Positions 1 through 7,057 of a stretch of DNA of 12,891 nucleotides are shown piece after piece. This DNA comes from Beijerinckiaceae bacterium. GTDB lineage: Bacteria > Pseudomonadota > Alphaproteobacteria > Rhizobiales > Beijerinckiaceae. Where the stretch lies: NCBI GenBank assembly GCA_947455285.1, contig CANGOK010000069.1, forward strand, positions 1 to 12,891, read 5' to 3'. A program made the position numbers and the translations under genes. Below the pieces are notes generated by a model that worked only from the letters and a program-made list of their open reading frames with translations, was not told where the DNA came from and ran no database searches. Position 1 is the first letter of the stretch. Each line of letters opens with the position of its first letter.

Positions 1-143
1 AGCGCGCGGCGAAGGGCGATCCTGACGGCCAGACCATCATGCCCATGGGCGGGCGCGCCATTGAGCCGAGCGCCGGATCGCGCGTCACCGAATCCGCCGT
101 GCGCGGATTCTGGAAGGGCTGGCGCGAATGTATGAAGATCTGA
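1..143 (+). CDS. Aromatic ring-hydroxylating dioxygenase, large (alpha) subunit, C-terminal fragment
   Basis: Only the last 46 codons are inside the window; the reading frame starts at base 3 and ends at TGA 141-143. The tail contains SRVTESAVRGFWKGWRECM, which matches the usual C-terminal end of Rieske non-heme iron ring-hydroxylating oxygenase alpha subunits (a TE..vRgFW..W pattern). The Rieske cluster and the mononuclear iron ligands lie upstream, outside the window. The identification is supported by the next gene, which starts 1 base after the stop and encodes the matching small subunit; alpha and beta subunits are normally co-transcribed in this order. In this family the alpha subunit carries both metal centres and inserts O2 into an aromatic ring, often giving a cis-dihydrodiol. 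The substrate cannot be deduced from this piece. Confidence 0.8.
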   Translation, partial: RAAKGDPDGQTIMPMGGRAIEPSAGSRVTESAVRGFWKGWRECMKI

Positions 144-144
144 C

Positions 145-648
145 ATGGGATCTAACTTGGGCTCGGACAAGATGAACGACATGCTCACCGCCCGGCTCAC
201 GGTCGAGGCCTTTCTCGCTGACTATATGCACGCCATCGATGCGGATCGGCTGGAGGATTGGCACAGCTTCTTCACCGAAGACGGCGCCTATCGTGTCACC
301 ACGCGCGAGAACGAGGAGCTCGGCCTGCCCCTCAACATCATGTCCTGCAAAGGGCATGGCATGTTCAAAGACCGCATCACGGCCTTGCGCACCGCAAACA
401 TCTTCGAACCCCATGTCTATTGCCATATTCCCGGCGCGCTTCGCGTCATCAGCGTCAATGGCGATGTGATCGACAGCGAAAGCACATTCACCATCATCCG
501 CACCACTAACCACGGCGACATGCGCGTCTTTGTTTGCGGGCGCACGCGTGACCGCATTCGCATGACCGCAGGTGGACCAAAGCTTGCCGCGCGCACCGTC
601 ATCCTTGACTCGCGGCAGATCGACACCCTGCTCGTCATTCCCATCTAG
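145..648 (+). CDS. Aromatic ring-hydroxylating dioxygenase, small (beta) subunit
   Basis: This 167-residue protein is the usual size for the beta subunit of Rieske dioxygenases, which has an NTF2/SnoaL-like cone fold and holds the alpha3beta3 hexamer together without metal of its own. Family signs are the N-terminal helix and acidic turn (AFLADYMHAIDADRLEDWHSFF, residues 22-43, cited for its pattern), the FTEDGAYRV strand (43-51), the conserved LRTANIFEP region (81-89) and the C-terminal strand LDSRQIDTLLVIPI (154-167). The start at 145 lies 1 base after the alpha-subunit stop, so translation is probably coupled. ATG codons at 172 and 181 are alternative starts, and none has a strong ribosome-binding site; residue numbers here assume 145. 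The gene is in a run with the upstream alpha subunit and the downstream decarboxylase-like gene (20-base gap). The family is clear; the substrate is not. Confidence 0.88.
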   Translation: MGSNLGSDKMNDMLTARLTVEAFLADYMHAIDADRLEDWHSFFTEDGAYRVTTRENEELGLPLNIMSCKGHGMFKDRITALRTANIFEPHVYCHIPGALRVISVNGDVIDSESTFTIIRTTNHGDMRVFVCGRTRDRIRMTAGGPKLAARTVILDSRQIDTLLVIPI

Positions 649-668
649 GCGCCAAACCGGAGGCGAGA

Positions 669-1658
669 ATGCAAAAGTTGCCGCTCACCATGGCCTGTGG
701 CCCCTATGACCGGATGGAAGCTCTGGCGCAAGGCGTCATCCAGCCTGAAGGGATCGACCTTCGCTATCTCGGCATTCAATCGCCGCCCGAAATCTTCGCG
801 CGGATGATCAAGACGAACTCTTTCGACGTCGCCGAAATGTCGCTGGCCCATTACTGCATCATGCGCATTCGCGGCGACTTCCCGTTCGTCGCGATCCCGG
901 TCTTTCCCTCGCGCGTCTTCCGCCACGGCTATATTTTCGTCAGCAAGTCCTCGGGCATTAGGGAGCCGAAGGATCTTGAGGGTAAGCGCGTCGGCGTGCA
1001 GGAATATCGTCAGACTGCGGGCGTTTGGGTGCGTGGCATCCTGCAGCATGACTATGGAGTGAACCTCGACACGATCCATTGGGTGGAAGGCGGCGTGAAC
1101 GAACCGCGCGCGCCCGACCATGACATGGATCTTCGCCCCGTGCGCCCCCTCTCGCTCGAATTGATCCCCGCCGACCGCACCTTGAACGACATGCTGGAAG
1201 CGGGTGAGATCGACGCCTATTTCGGCGCCCGTCGCCCCGGCGCGCTCGACAAGGGCAAGAATGTCGTACGGCTCTTTCCTGACTACCGCGCGCGAGAAAA
1301 AGATTATTACAGCCGCACGCGCTTCCACCCCATCATGCATACGCTCGTCATCCGCGAGGATCTCTACAAGCAGCACCCCTGGGTTCCCGAAAGCCTCTTC
1401 AAAGCATGCCAGGAATCGAAGGCATGGGCGCTGAAGCAGATGCAATTCTCCGGCGCACAGCGCCTGATGCTGCCATGGCTCTTCGACGAGATCGCGGAGA
1501 TGTTTGCGCTGATGGGCGGGGATCCCTGGCCCTATGGCCTTGAGCCCAACCGCGAGATCCTCACCGCCTTCGTGCAATATCTCGTGGACCAGCATTTCAT
1601 TGAATCGACGCGGTCCATCGAGGAGCTTTTCGCCCCGATCATCAACTGGAGCGAATAG
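669..1658 (+). CDS. 4,5-dihydroxyphthalate decarboxylase-like protein (NMT1/periplasmic-binding-protein fold)
   Basis: The 329-residue length fits the family typified by Pseudomonas Pht5, which decarboxylates 4,5-dihydroxyphthalate to protocatechuate. The protein has a two-lobed NMT1-like fold: LTMACGPYDRMEAL (6-19), FARMIKTNSFDVAEMSLAHY (43-62), the hinge strand GKRVGVQEYRQTAGVWVRG (105-123), GEIDAYFGARRP (179-190) and the C-terminal GDPWPYGLEPNREIL (284-298), a signature I associate with this decarboxylase group. No signal peptide is present, so it should be cytoplasmic; this favours an enzyme over a transporter binding protein. The start is set by GGAGG at about 659-663, 5 bases before the ATG. 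It follows the dioxygenase genes by 20 bases, so a pathway that hydroxylates and then decarboxylates an aromatic acid is plausible. Many relatives are poorly characterised, so the exact reaction is inference. Confidence 0.72.
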   Translation: MQKLPLTMACGPYDRMEALAQGVIQPEGIDLRYLGIQSPPEIFARMIKTNSFDVAEMSLAHYCIMRIRGDFPFVAIPVFPSRVFRHGYIFVSKSSGIREPKDLEGKRVGVQEYRQTAGVWVRGILQHDYGVNLDTIHWVEGGVNEPRAPDHDMDLRPVRPLSLELIPADRTLNDMLEAGEIDAYFGARRPGALDKGKNVVRLFPDYRAREKDYYSRTRFHPIMHTLVIREDLYKQHPWVPESLFKACQESKAWALKQMQFSGAQRLMLPWLFDEIAEMFALMGGDPWPYGLEPNREILTAFVQYLVDQHFIESTRSIEELFAPIINWSE

Positions 1659-1665
1659 CGCGCAG

Positions 1666-2694
1666 CTATTTGCGCTCGCCCGGCCCCAGCATCTCGGACA
1701 GGCGATCACGCACGGGCTTTGGCGCAGCGATGATCTCCTGAATGATGCTTTGCAGCTCCGCTCCCGAAACCGCATTGATGGCGAGGCCCGCCTGCACAGC
1801 GCCTTGCTGAAACGCCGGGTCTTTAAGCATCGTTTCGAACGCGTCGCGCAAGGCCTTCAGCCGCTCCGCAGGCACGCCGGGCGTGGTGAAGATGGGGCGC
1901 CCGATCGTTGCGGGCGCCGACAGCAGACGAAGCGCCGCGCGCTCTTCGTCATTGCGGGCAAGGTCCATGATGAGGGGCACATCCGGCAGGTCCGGCGCCT
2001 TCGTCAGACCAATCTGCACGAGCACATGGATCTTCTTTTGCGCGACCCAATCGGGCTTGGTGGATTTCCATCCTTCCCAAGAATTGCTGCCGCGCACATC
2101 GACCTCGCCTTTCTCAAGCGCAAGGTTGATGTCGGCGCCGCCGGGATAGCCGAGGATGATCTTGAATTTCGTCCCGGCCACCATGTTCAGCACAGCCGGA
2201 TATTGCGACGAGGTGTTCGCCCCCGTGGCGCCCACCGTCAGTTCCTTGCGCCGCGCATCATCGATGCTGCGCACCCCCGCGGTATGCCAGGCGGCGGTTG
2301 TGTTGTTGTCGGCGGCGGGATTGCCGATCCAGCCGAACTGGGCCGCGTCATATTGCGCGGCGGCGTCGCCCAGCACTTGTTCAAGCGCGAGCGACTGATC
2401 AGCCGTAGCCAGGGCCGTGCCATCCTTCGGCGCCAGCGTATACATGAATTTGGTGAGGATGCGGCTGCCCGCGCCCGTCATCTGCTTGGGAACGATCTTT
2501 GGCTTGCCCGGCAGATGTTCGCCCATGAAACGGCCGACGAGCCGCGCATAAAGATCGTAACCGCCGCCGACGGTGAAGCCTATGTAGAGATCAAGAGTCC
2601 TGCCGCGGTAGAATTCCTCGACGCCCTGCGCCCGAGCCCCGCCAGCAAGCATGCACAGCAACGCCGCTCCACAGGTCCAGCCTTTGGCTCCCAT
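1666..2694 (-). CDS. TctC/Bug-family solute-binding protein 1
   Basis: This encodes a 342-residue periplasmic binding protein of the tripartite tricarboxylate transporter (Bug) family, which captures small carboxylates. Family marks are GFTVGGGYDLYARLVGR (39-55), the LAPKDGT motif (87-93), GYPGGADINLALEKGEVD (182-199) and a C-terminal region with APATIGRPIFTTPGVPAERL. The start at 2694 is preferred over an in-frame upstream ATG at 2766. It puts a Sec signal peptide (hydrophobic residues 8-20, likely cleavage after ARA at 21-23) at the N-terminus and has GGGAGG 5 bases upstream. The gene converges on the decarboxylase-like gene with a 7-base gap and is divergent from the TauD-type gene. No TctA or TctB membrane genes are visible, so it probably works with permease genes elsewhere; such orphan binding proteins are common. 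The ligand is unknown. Confidence 0.88.
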   Translation of the reverse strand: MGAKGWTCGAALLCMLAGGARAQGVEEFYRGRTLDLYIGFTVGGGYDLYARLVGRFMGEHLPGKPKIVPKQMTGAGSRILTKFMYTLAPKDGTALATADQSLALEQVLGDAAAQYDAAQFGWIGNPAADNNTTAAWHTAGVRSIDDARRKELTVGATGANTSSQYPAVLNMVAGTKFKIILGYPGGADINLALEKGEVDVRGSNSWEGWKSTKPDWVAQKKIHVLVQIGLTKAPDLPDVPLIMDLARNDEERAALRLLSAPATIGRPIFTTPGVPAERLKALRDAFETMLKDPAFQQGAVQAGLAINAVSGAELQSIIQEIIAAPKPVRDRLSEMLGPGERK

Positions 2695-2765
2695 GACGCC
2701 CTCCCTTTCTTGTTGGGCCAAGTTTGCGTCAGGTCCGGGCGCGCCGCAAGACGAGCCGCGCTCCA

Positions 2766-2794
2766 TTGACCCTTGTCTGGTCTCGGCCTAAAAT
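2766..2794 (+). promoter_or_regulatory. Sigma-70-type promoter for the TauD-cupin operon
   Basis: TTGACC (2766-2771) and TAAAAT (2789-2794) are separated by exactly 17 bases, a near-consensus -35/-10 pair. The predicted transcript start near 2801 leaves a leader of about 60 bases before the ATG at 2860. The only gene it can serve in this direction is the TauD-type dioxygenase and the cupin gene coupled to it. I see no convincing promoter on the minus strand for the divergent TctC gene in the same 165-base space, and no clear operator palindrome. Confidence 0.65.
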
Positions 2795-2859
2795 TTCTCC
2801 AGATAGAGTGCGAGCCGCCTCGCGGCATTGCGCCAAAATGATCAAGTGAGGGAACAAGC

Positions 2860-3744
2860 ATGTTTGACGCGGACGACGTGGAAGTCATTCCACTGGGCGA
2901 AGCCTGCGGCGCGGAAATTCGCGGCGTCGACCTCAAGCAGGAACTGTCAGATGCGGTGATCGCCAGGATCCAGCAAGCCTGGAACGAGCACCTCGTGCTT
3001 TGCGTGCGCGGTCAGGACCTGACGCAGGAAGACCAGCTTCGCTTCGCTGCGCGCTTTGGCCCGCTGGGCGCCCGCAAGCAGGCGCCCCAGCCCCTGCGCG
3101 ACCGCGCCGAAGGCGTTTGGCAGCTTGATCCCAAGATTCTCCTCGTCTCCAACATCAAGGTGGATGGCATTCCCGTCGGCGCCTTTGGCGATGGCGACAT
3201 GTGGTTCCACATCGATTCCGGCTATTCGGAGCGGCCCTACAAATACACATTCCTCTATGGCGTTGAACTGCCCAACGAGGGTGGAAACACGCTCTTCTCG
3301 AACATGTACAAGGCCTATGACGCGCTGTCCGACGACTTGAAGCGCAAGCTCGCAGGACGCAAGGCGCTGCATATCCATGAATACAAAAGGTCCGAGAAAG
3401 TGGACCTGTCGACCGACATCAGCGCGGTCCCTCACTGGTTCCATCCGGTCTTCATCACGCATCCCTATACGGGCAAGAAAGTTCTCTTCGTGGATCGCCT
3501 GATGACCGCGCGGCTGGAAGGTCTTTCGGATGCTGAGAGCGACGAGATCCTCGCACAGCTCTATGAAATCGGCGAAAGCCGCGAGTTCATCTACGAGCAC
3601 AAATGGCAGCCCGGCGATTTCATCATGTGGGACAACCTCGCGCTCATTCACGCGCGCACGGATTTCCCGCGCGACCAGCGCCGCCTGATGCGTCGATGCA
3701 CGGTCGAAGGCACGCCGGTTTTTGAGAATTTGGAGCACGCATGA
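2860..3744 (+). CDS. TauD/TfdA-family Fe(II)/2-oxoglutarate-dependent dioxygenase
   Basis: The 294-residue protein has the jelly-roll fold of taurine/2,4-D dioxygenases, which use Fe(II), O2 and 2-oxoglutarate to hydroxylate a substrate and often release a leaving group such as sulfite or a phenol. The iron ligands are visible: H117 and D119 in WFHIDS, and H264 in ALIHARTDFP. R279, 15 residues after H264, matches the 2-oxoglutarate-binding arginine of TauD; R275 is also nearby. The N-terminus (GEACGAEIRGVDL, 13-25) is the standard opening of the family. The start has GAGGGA 6 bases upstream (2848-2853). The stop overlaps the start of the following cupin gene, so the two are translationally coupled. 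Residues 100-111 and 171-190 differ from the TauD and TfdA sequences I remember, so the substrate cannot be taken from those enzymes. Confidence 0.88.
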   Translation: MFDADDVEVIPLGEACGAEIRGVDLKQELSDAVIARIQQAWNEHLVLCVRGQDLTQEDQLRFAARFGPLGARKQAPQPLRDRAEGVWQLDPKILLVSNIKVDGIPVGAFGDGDMWFHIDSGYSERPYKYTFLYGVELPNEGGNTLFSNMYKAYDALSDDLKRKLAGRKALHIHEYKRSEKVDLSTDISAVPHWFHPVFITHPYTGKKVLFVDRLMTARLEGLSDAESDEILAQLYEIGESREFIYEHKWQPGDFIMWDNLALIHARTDFPRDQRRLMRRCTVEGTPVFENLEHA

Positions 3745-4328
3745 TGTCCAATACGCTTCCAGCTTTCGACTCCTTCATCGCCGATATGCGCTCTATCTGG
3801 TCGCGGGAGACGGATACTTTGCGCCGCATGGAGCTGTCGCGCGATCGTCTCGAAGTGCTCGTGCGCGATCCCACCTTGCAGAAGCATTCTGAGTCATGGC
3901 CCTCGACCGAAGGTCGCAAGAACCTCCTGCTGCATGAAGACGAAGAGTTCGGCTTCGTGGTGAACGCCGTCGTGCGCGTGCCCGGCCGCTTCGGCAGCGT
4001 GCATGACCACGCCCATGCCTATACGGCCTATGGCGTATGCTATGGCGAGGAATATCTCGAGCGCTACGACCGGCTCGATGATGGCGGCAAGCCCGGTTAC
4101 GCAGAGATCAAGAAGACTTCGGTGACGGTTGGTTCGGCGGGCGTCGTCGACCTTGTGCCGCCGTGGGCCATCCATGCGGAACAGGGCGGTACGGGCAGGT
4201 CCTGCGCAGTGATCATCCGCAGCGAGCGTCTCGTCGGCAAAGTGCTGCAGCACAACTATGACCCCGAGGCGAAGACCGTCGTGCAGCGTTCGGGACCGGA
4301 ACAGATCCCCTACGTCCTCACGATCTGA
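3741..4328 (+). CDS. Cupin-fold metalloenzyme, cysteine-dioxygenase-like (COG5553 type)
   Basis: This 195-residue protein is a single-domain cupin. The first motif is GSVHDHAHAYTAYGVCYGEE (85-104), offering H88, H90 and H92 as metal ligands; the second is LVPPWAIHAEQGG (138-150), with H145. The HDH followed about ten residues later by a G.. .GEE turn is the pattern of cysteine dioxygenase-like thiol dioxygenases and of related predicted metal-dependent double-stranded beta-helix enzymes. There is no signal peptide. The ATG at 3741 overlaps the preceding stop (ATGA), and a second ATG follows at 3744; GGAG about 6 bases upstream can serve either. Coupling to the TauD-type dioxygenase suggests that the two act on the same compound. 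Whether it is a true O2-using enzyme or an isomerase or binding protein is open. Confidence 0.78.
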   Translation: MMSNTLPAFDSFIADMRSIWSRETDTLRRMELSRDRLEVLVRDPTLQKHSESWPSTEGRKNLLLHEDEEFGFVVNAVVRVPGRFGSVHDHAHAYTAYGVCYGEEYLERYDRLDDGGKPGYAEIKKTSVTVGSAGVVDLVPPWAIHAEQGGTGRSCAVIIRSERLVGKVLQHNYDPEAKTVVQRSGPEQIPYVLTI

Positions 4329-4330
4329 AA

Positions 4331-4349
4331 GCGGGCGTCAGCCGCCCGC
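4331..4349. terminator. Stem-loop between the convergent cupin and TctC genes
   Basis: GCGGGCG (4331-4337) pairs perfectly with CGCCCGC (4343-4349) around a 5-base loop. It begins 2 bases after the cupin stop and overlaps the last codons and stop of the convergent TctC gene. There is no T-run on either strand, so it is at best a weak or Rho-assisted bidirectional terminator. Confidence 0.4.
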
Positions 4350-5339
4350 AATCTCCCGCGCCTCCCTGACGAGATCAGAAGGCGCGGCGTAGATGTCTTC
4401 GACGACCTTGAGGGCTTCAGCGCCCGTCTTCGGCGTGACGGGAAACCTCAGCCGTTCGGCCTCGGCCAGAAAGGCGGCGTCGCGCATCGTGGCGTCGAAA
4501 CCGATGCGCAAGATTTGCAGACGCTCCGCCGGAACCGCGCTTGAAACGATGAAGGGCCGACCGACGCTTCCCGATGCGGTCAGAAGTTCGATCAGAGCAC
4601 GCGAATGGGCGTCGGGCGCAAGATCGCCCATATAGGGGATGTTCGCGGGCATGCCCGGCGCCAGCGCCGGTCTTGAGCGCATGAGCGCATTGACCTTCGC
4701 ACCATCGACCCAATCCGCTGGCATGCTGGCCCAGGCGCCGCAATCCCCGTCAAGCTCGCCCCGCTCGATGGCGACCCGCTGTTCGTTGCTGCCGGGATAG
4801 CCGACGACCTGCTTCACATTCACGCCAAAAATTTTCTTGAGAATGTTCTGGTTTACGAAGGCCGAAGTGCCCGGCCCAACATCGCCCATGTGGACGATGG
4901 GACGCTTGCGCACGTCATCGAGCGTCTTGAGGCCAAGCGCGCCCCATGTGTAGCACGAACTCACATCCACGCTGATGCTGCCGACCCAGCCATAATTTCG
5001 CAGATCGAGCTTCACGCGTTCGGGGAAGAGTTTTGAATCAGCGATCAGGCCGAAATTGAAAGTGTCCATCACGGTGCCGTCCTTCGGCGCACGCGTATCG
5101 AGAAATTGCATGGCCGTGACGCTTGAGGCGCCGGGCATATTGGTGATGACCACATCGGGATTGCCCGGAATATGCTTGCCGATATGCCGCGCCAGCAATC
5201 GCGCATTAAGGTCAAACCCGCCGCCGGGCGAAAAGCCGACGAGGATCGTCACCGTCTTGCCTTTATAAAAATCCTGCGCCTGCGCCGCAGATGATAAAAG
5301 GCAAGCCAGCCCCAGGCTCGCAAGCTTCAGCAAACGCAT
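4338..5339 (-). CDS. TctC/Bug-family solute-binding protein 2
   Basis: This is a second periplasmic binding protein of the tripartite tricarboxylate transporter family, 333 residues long. It shows GFSPGGGFDLNARLLARHIG (35-54), ITNMPGAS (65-72), RAPKDGT (83-89) and GYPGSNEQRVAIERGELDGD (180-199). The signal peptide is residues 1-21, with probable cleavage after AQA. The ATG at 5339 is preferred over a GTG one codon upstream because a run of six G (5345-5350 on the complement) lies 5 bases before it. Two cysteines, C129 and C200, sit where TctC1 has none that I can align, and could form a disulfide. It is only distantly like the first TctC of this window, so it is not a recent duplicate. It lies 78 bases downstream of mmsA on the same strand, but may also belong functionally to the catabolic block. 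The ligand is unknown. Confidence 0.88.
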   Translation of the reverse strand: MRLLKLASLGLACLLSSAAQAQDFYKGKTVTILVGFSPGGGFDLNARLLARHIGKHIPGNPDVVITNMPGASSVTAMQFLDTRAPKDGTVMDTFNFGLIADSKLFPERVKLDLRNYGWVGSISVDVSSCYTWGALGLKTLDDVRKRPIVHMGDVGPGTSAFVNQNILKKIFGVNVKQVVGYPGSNEQRVAIERGELDGDCGAWASMPADWVDGAKVNALMRSRPALAPGMPANIPYMGDLAPDAHSRALIELLTASGSVGRPFIVSSAVPAERLQILRIGFDATMRDAAFLAEAERLRFPVTPKTGAEALKVVEDIYAAPSDLVREAREIAGG

Positions 5340-5417
5340 CACGTCCCCCCTGCGGCGTCATTGCGAAGTCGGGCTTCGGCGGCGCTTTGATGCGCCATTC
5401 TCCGGCCCAGCATTCAT

Positions 5418-6914
5418 TTACTCCATCGTCGGAATCACAAAGCTCGCGCCGTCCTTCACACCGCTCGGCCAACGCGCGGTCACGGTCTTGGTGCGGGTGT
5501 AGAAGCGGATGGAATCGGGGCCGTGCTGGTTGAGGTCGCCGAAGGCGGAGCGCTTCCAGCCGCCGAATGTGTAATAGGCGATCGGCACGGGGATCGGCAC
5601 ATTCACGCCGATCATGCCAACCTGCACGCGCGCCGCAAAGTCACGCGCCGCGTCGCCGTCACGCGTGAAGATCGCGACGCCATTGCCATATTCATGATCG
5701 TTGCAAAGACGCAGCGCGTCTTCATATGTTTGCGCGCGCACAACTGACAGAACGGGACCGAAAATCTCTTCCTTGTAGATGCGCATGTCCGGCGTGACAT
5801 GATCAAAGAGGCAGCCGCCGAGATAGAAGCCCTTCTCATAGCCCTGCATCTTGAAGCCGCGCCCATCGACCGCGAGCGTCGCGCCTTCCTTCACGCCAAG
5901 GTCTACATAGCCACGCACGCGCTCCAAAGCCTGCGCGGTCACCAGCGGACCATAATCGGCGGAGGAATCCGTGGAGGGGCCGATCTTCAGGCTTTCGACT
6001 CGCGGAATGAGGCGGCGCATCAGTTCGTCAGCCGTCTTCTCGCCAACCGGCACCGCGACCGAAACCGCCATGCAGCGCTCGCCCGCCGAGCCATAGCCCG
6101 CCCCGATCAGCGCATCGACTGTCTGATCCATGTCCGCGTCAGGCATCACGACGAGATGGTTCTTGGCGCCGCCGAAACATTGCACGCGCTTGCCCGTGGC
6201 GCAGCCGCGCGCATAGACATATTCGGCGATGGCGGTGGAGCCGACAAAGCCGATGGCCTGAATGTCGGGATCGTCGAGCAGCGCGTCGACGGACTCCTTG
6301 TCGCCGTTGACGACGTTGAGGATGCCCGGCGGCAGGCCTGCTTCAAGGAAGAGTTCGGCCAGCATCAGCGGCACGGAAGGATCGCGCTCCGAGGGCTTCA
6401 GCACGAAGGCGTTGCCGCAGGCGATGGCGGGAGCGAACTTCCACATGGGAATCATGGCCGGGAAGTTGAACGGCGTGATGCCCGCGACGACGCCCAAGGG
6501 TTGGCGCAGCGAATAGACGTCGATGTTCGGCCCAGCCCCATCGGTGAACTCGCCCTTCATCAGATGCGGAACGCCGCAGGCGAACTCCACCACTTCGACG
6601 CCGCGCTGAATGTCGCCCTTGGCGTCGGCGATGGTCTTGCCATGCTCTCTTGCGAGAGCCTCTGCGAGCTTGTCGTTATCGCGCTCGAGCAGTTGCAGGA
6701 ACTTCATCAGCACGCGCGCGCGGCGCTGGGGATTGGTGGCGGCCCATGCGGGCTGCGCGGCCTTGGCGTTTTCGACGGCGGCGCGCACCTCGGCCTTTGA
6801 GGCCAGAGGAACCCGCGAAATCTGCTCCCCGGTCATGGGCTGCCAGCCCTCGGTGAAGCGCCCCGAGGTTCCCGCGACATGCTTGCCGCCGATGAAATGC
6901 GTGAGTTCCTTCAT
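5418..6914 (-). CDS. mmsA: Methylmalonate-semialdehyde dehydrogenase (CoA-acylating)
   Basis: The 498-residue enzyme oxidises (methyl)malonate semialdehyde with NAD+ and CoA to propionyl-CoA or acetyl-CoA plus CO2, in valine, thymine, beta-alanine or inositol breakdown. It is a full-length ALDH-superfamily member. Visible marks are the ITPFNFPAMIPMWKFAPAIA segment (146-165, with N150), the cofactor loop VLKPSERDPS (171-180), GFVGSTAIAEYVY (222-234) and the catalytic cysteine C281 in AGERCMAVS. The usual ALDH general-base glutamate is absent from the QCFGGAKNH stretch (245-253), which is diagnostic of the CoA-acylating MMSDH branch. The C-terminal YYTFGGWKRSAFGDLNQHG pattern is also typical. 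The start has GGGGA about 8 bases upstream. It is transcribed alone or with the TctC gene 78 bases downstream. Its propionyl-CoA product is notable next to an ScfR regulator, a family that senses short-chain acyl-CoA. Confidence 0.95.
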   Translation of the reverse strand: MKELTHFIGGKHVAGTSGRFTEGWQPMTGEQISRVPLASKAEVRAAVENAKAAQPAWAATNPQRRARVLMKFLQLLERDNDKLAEALAREHGKTIADAKGDIQRGVEVVEFACGVPHLMKGEFTDGAGPNIDVYSLRQPLGVVAGITPFNFPAMIPMWKFAPAIACGNAFVLKPSERDPSVPLMLAELFLEAGLPPGILNVVNGDKESVDALLDDPDIQAIGFVGSTAIAEYVYARGCATGKRVQCFGGAKNHLVVMPDADMDQTVDALIGAGYGSAGERCMAVSVAVPVGEKTADELMRRLIPRVESLKIGPSTDSSADYGPLVTAQALERVRGYVDLGVKEGATLAVDGRGFKMQGYEKGFYLGGCLFDHVTPDMRIYKEEIFGPVLSVVRAQTYEDALRLCNDHEYGNGVAIFTRDGDAARDFAARVQVGMIGVNVPIPVPIAYYTFGGWKRSAFGDLNQHGPDSIRFYTRTKTVTARWPSGVKDGASFVIPTME

Positions 6915-7018
6915 GACCTGTCCCCGGGCTGATCGCTTTTGCGCCAGCCTGCCGCATTCCGGGGCGCCGGGAAAGCTTTTTCAGGACATGCAGCGCCGGG
7001 ATCGATCAAAAGTTTAAC

Positions 7019-7040
7019 CCGGGCGCATCGCTGCGCCCGG
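7019..7040 (-). terminator. Terminator after the aceA-DUF4170 unit
   Basis: CCGGGCGCA (7019-7027) and TGCGCCCGG (7032-7040) form a perfect 9-base-pair stem with the stable-looking 4-base loop TCGC. On the minus strand it lies 17 bases past the DUF4170 stop and is followed by GTTAAACTTTTG, a loose T-rich tail and not a clean T-run. It separates the aceA-DUF4170 unit from mmsA. Confidence 0.6.
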
Positions 7041-7057
7041 ATCTTAAGCGTCCGCCC

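Noticed and set aside
645..1775. 376-codon open frame on the minus strand opposite the decarboxylase-like gene
   Set aside because: It shadows a protein with clear family motifs; its composition is that of complementary codons, and no domain is seen.
1534..2769. 411-codon open frame on the plus strand opposite the first TctC gene
   Set aside because: The minus-strand TctC protein is unambiguous, with signal peptide and ribosome-binding site. The plus-strand frame would also overlap the end of the decarboxylase-like gene.
5343..5417. Small hairpins between mmsA and the second TctC gene (such as GGCGC-TTTGAT-GCGCC at 5381-5396), considered as a terminator
   Set aside because: The stems have only 5 pairs and no T-run, so they do not support a transcript end between the two genes.
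5799..6800. 333-codon open frame on the plus strand opposite mmsA
   Set aside because: It is exactly antisense to a clear full-length dehydrogenase, is rich in His, Arg and Gly from reverse codon bias, has no recognisable domain and no ribosome-binding site of note.
6964..7000. GCGCCGGG direct repeats upstream of mmsA, considered as a regulator site
   Set aside because: An 8-base GC-only word repeated twice is not notable in this GC-rich DNA, and no symmetry or promoter alignment supports it.
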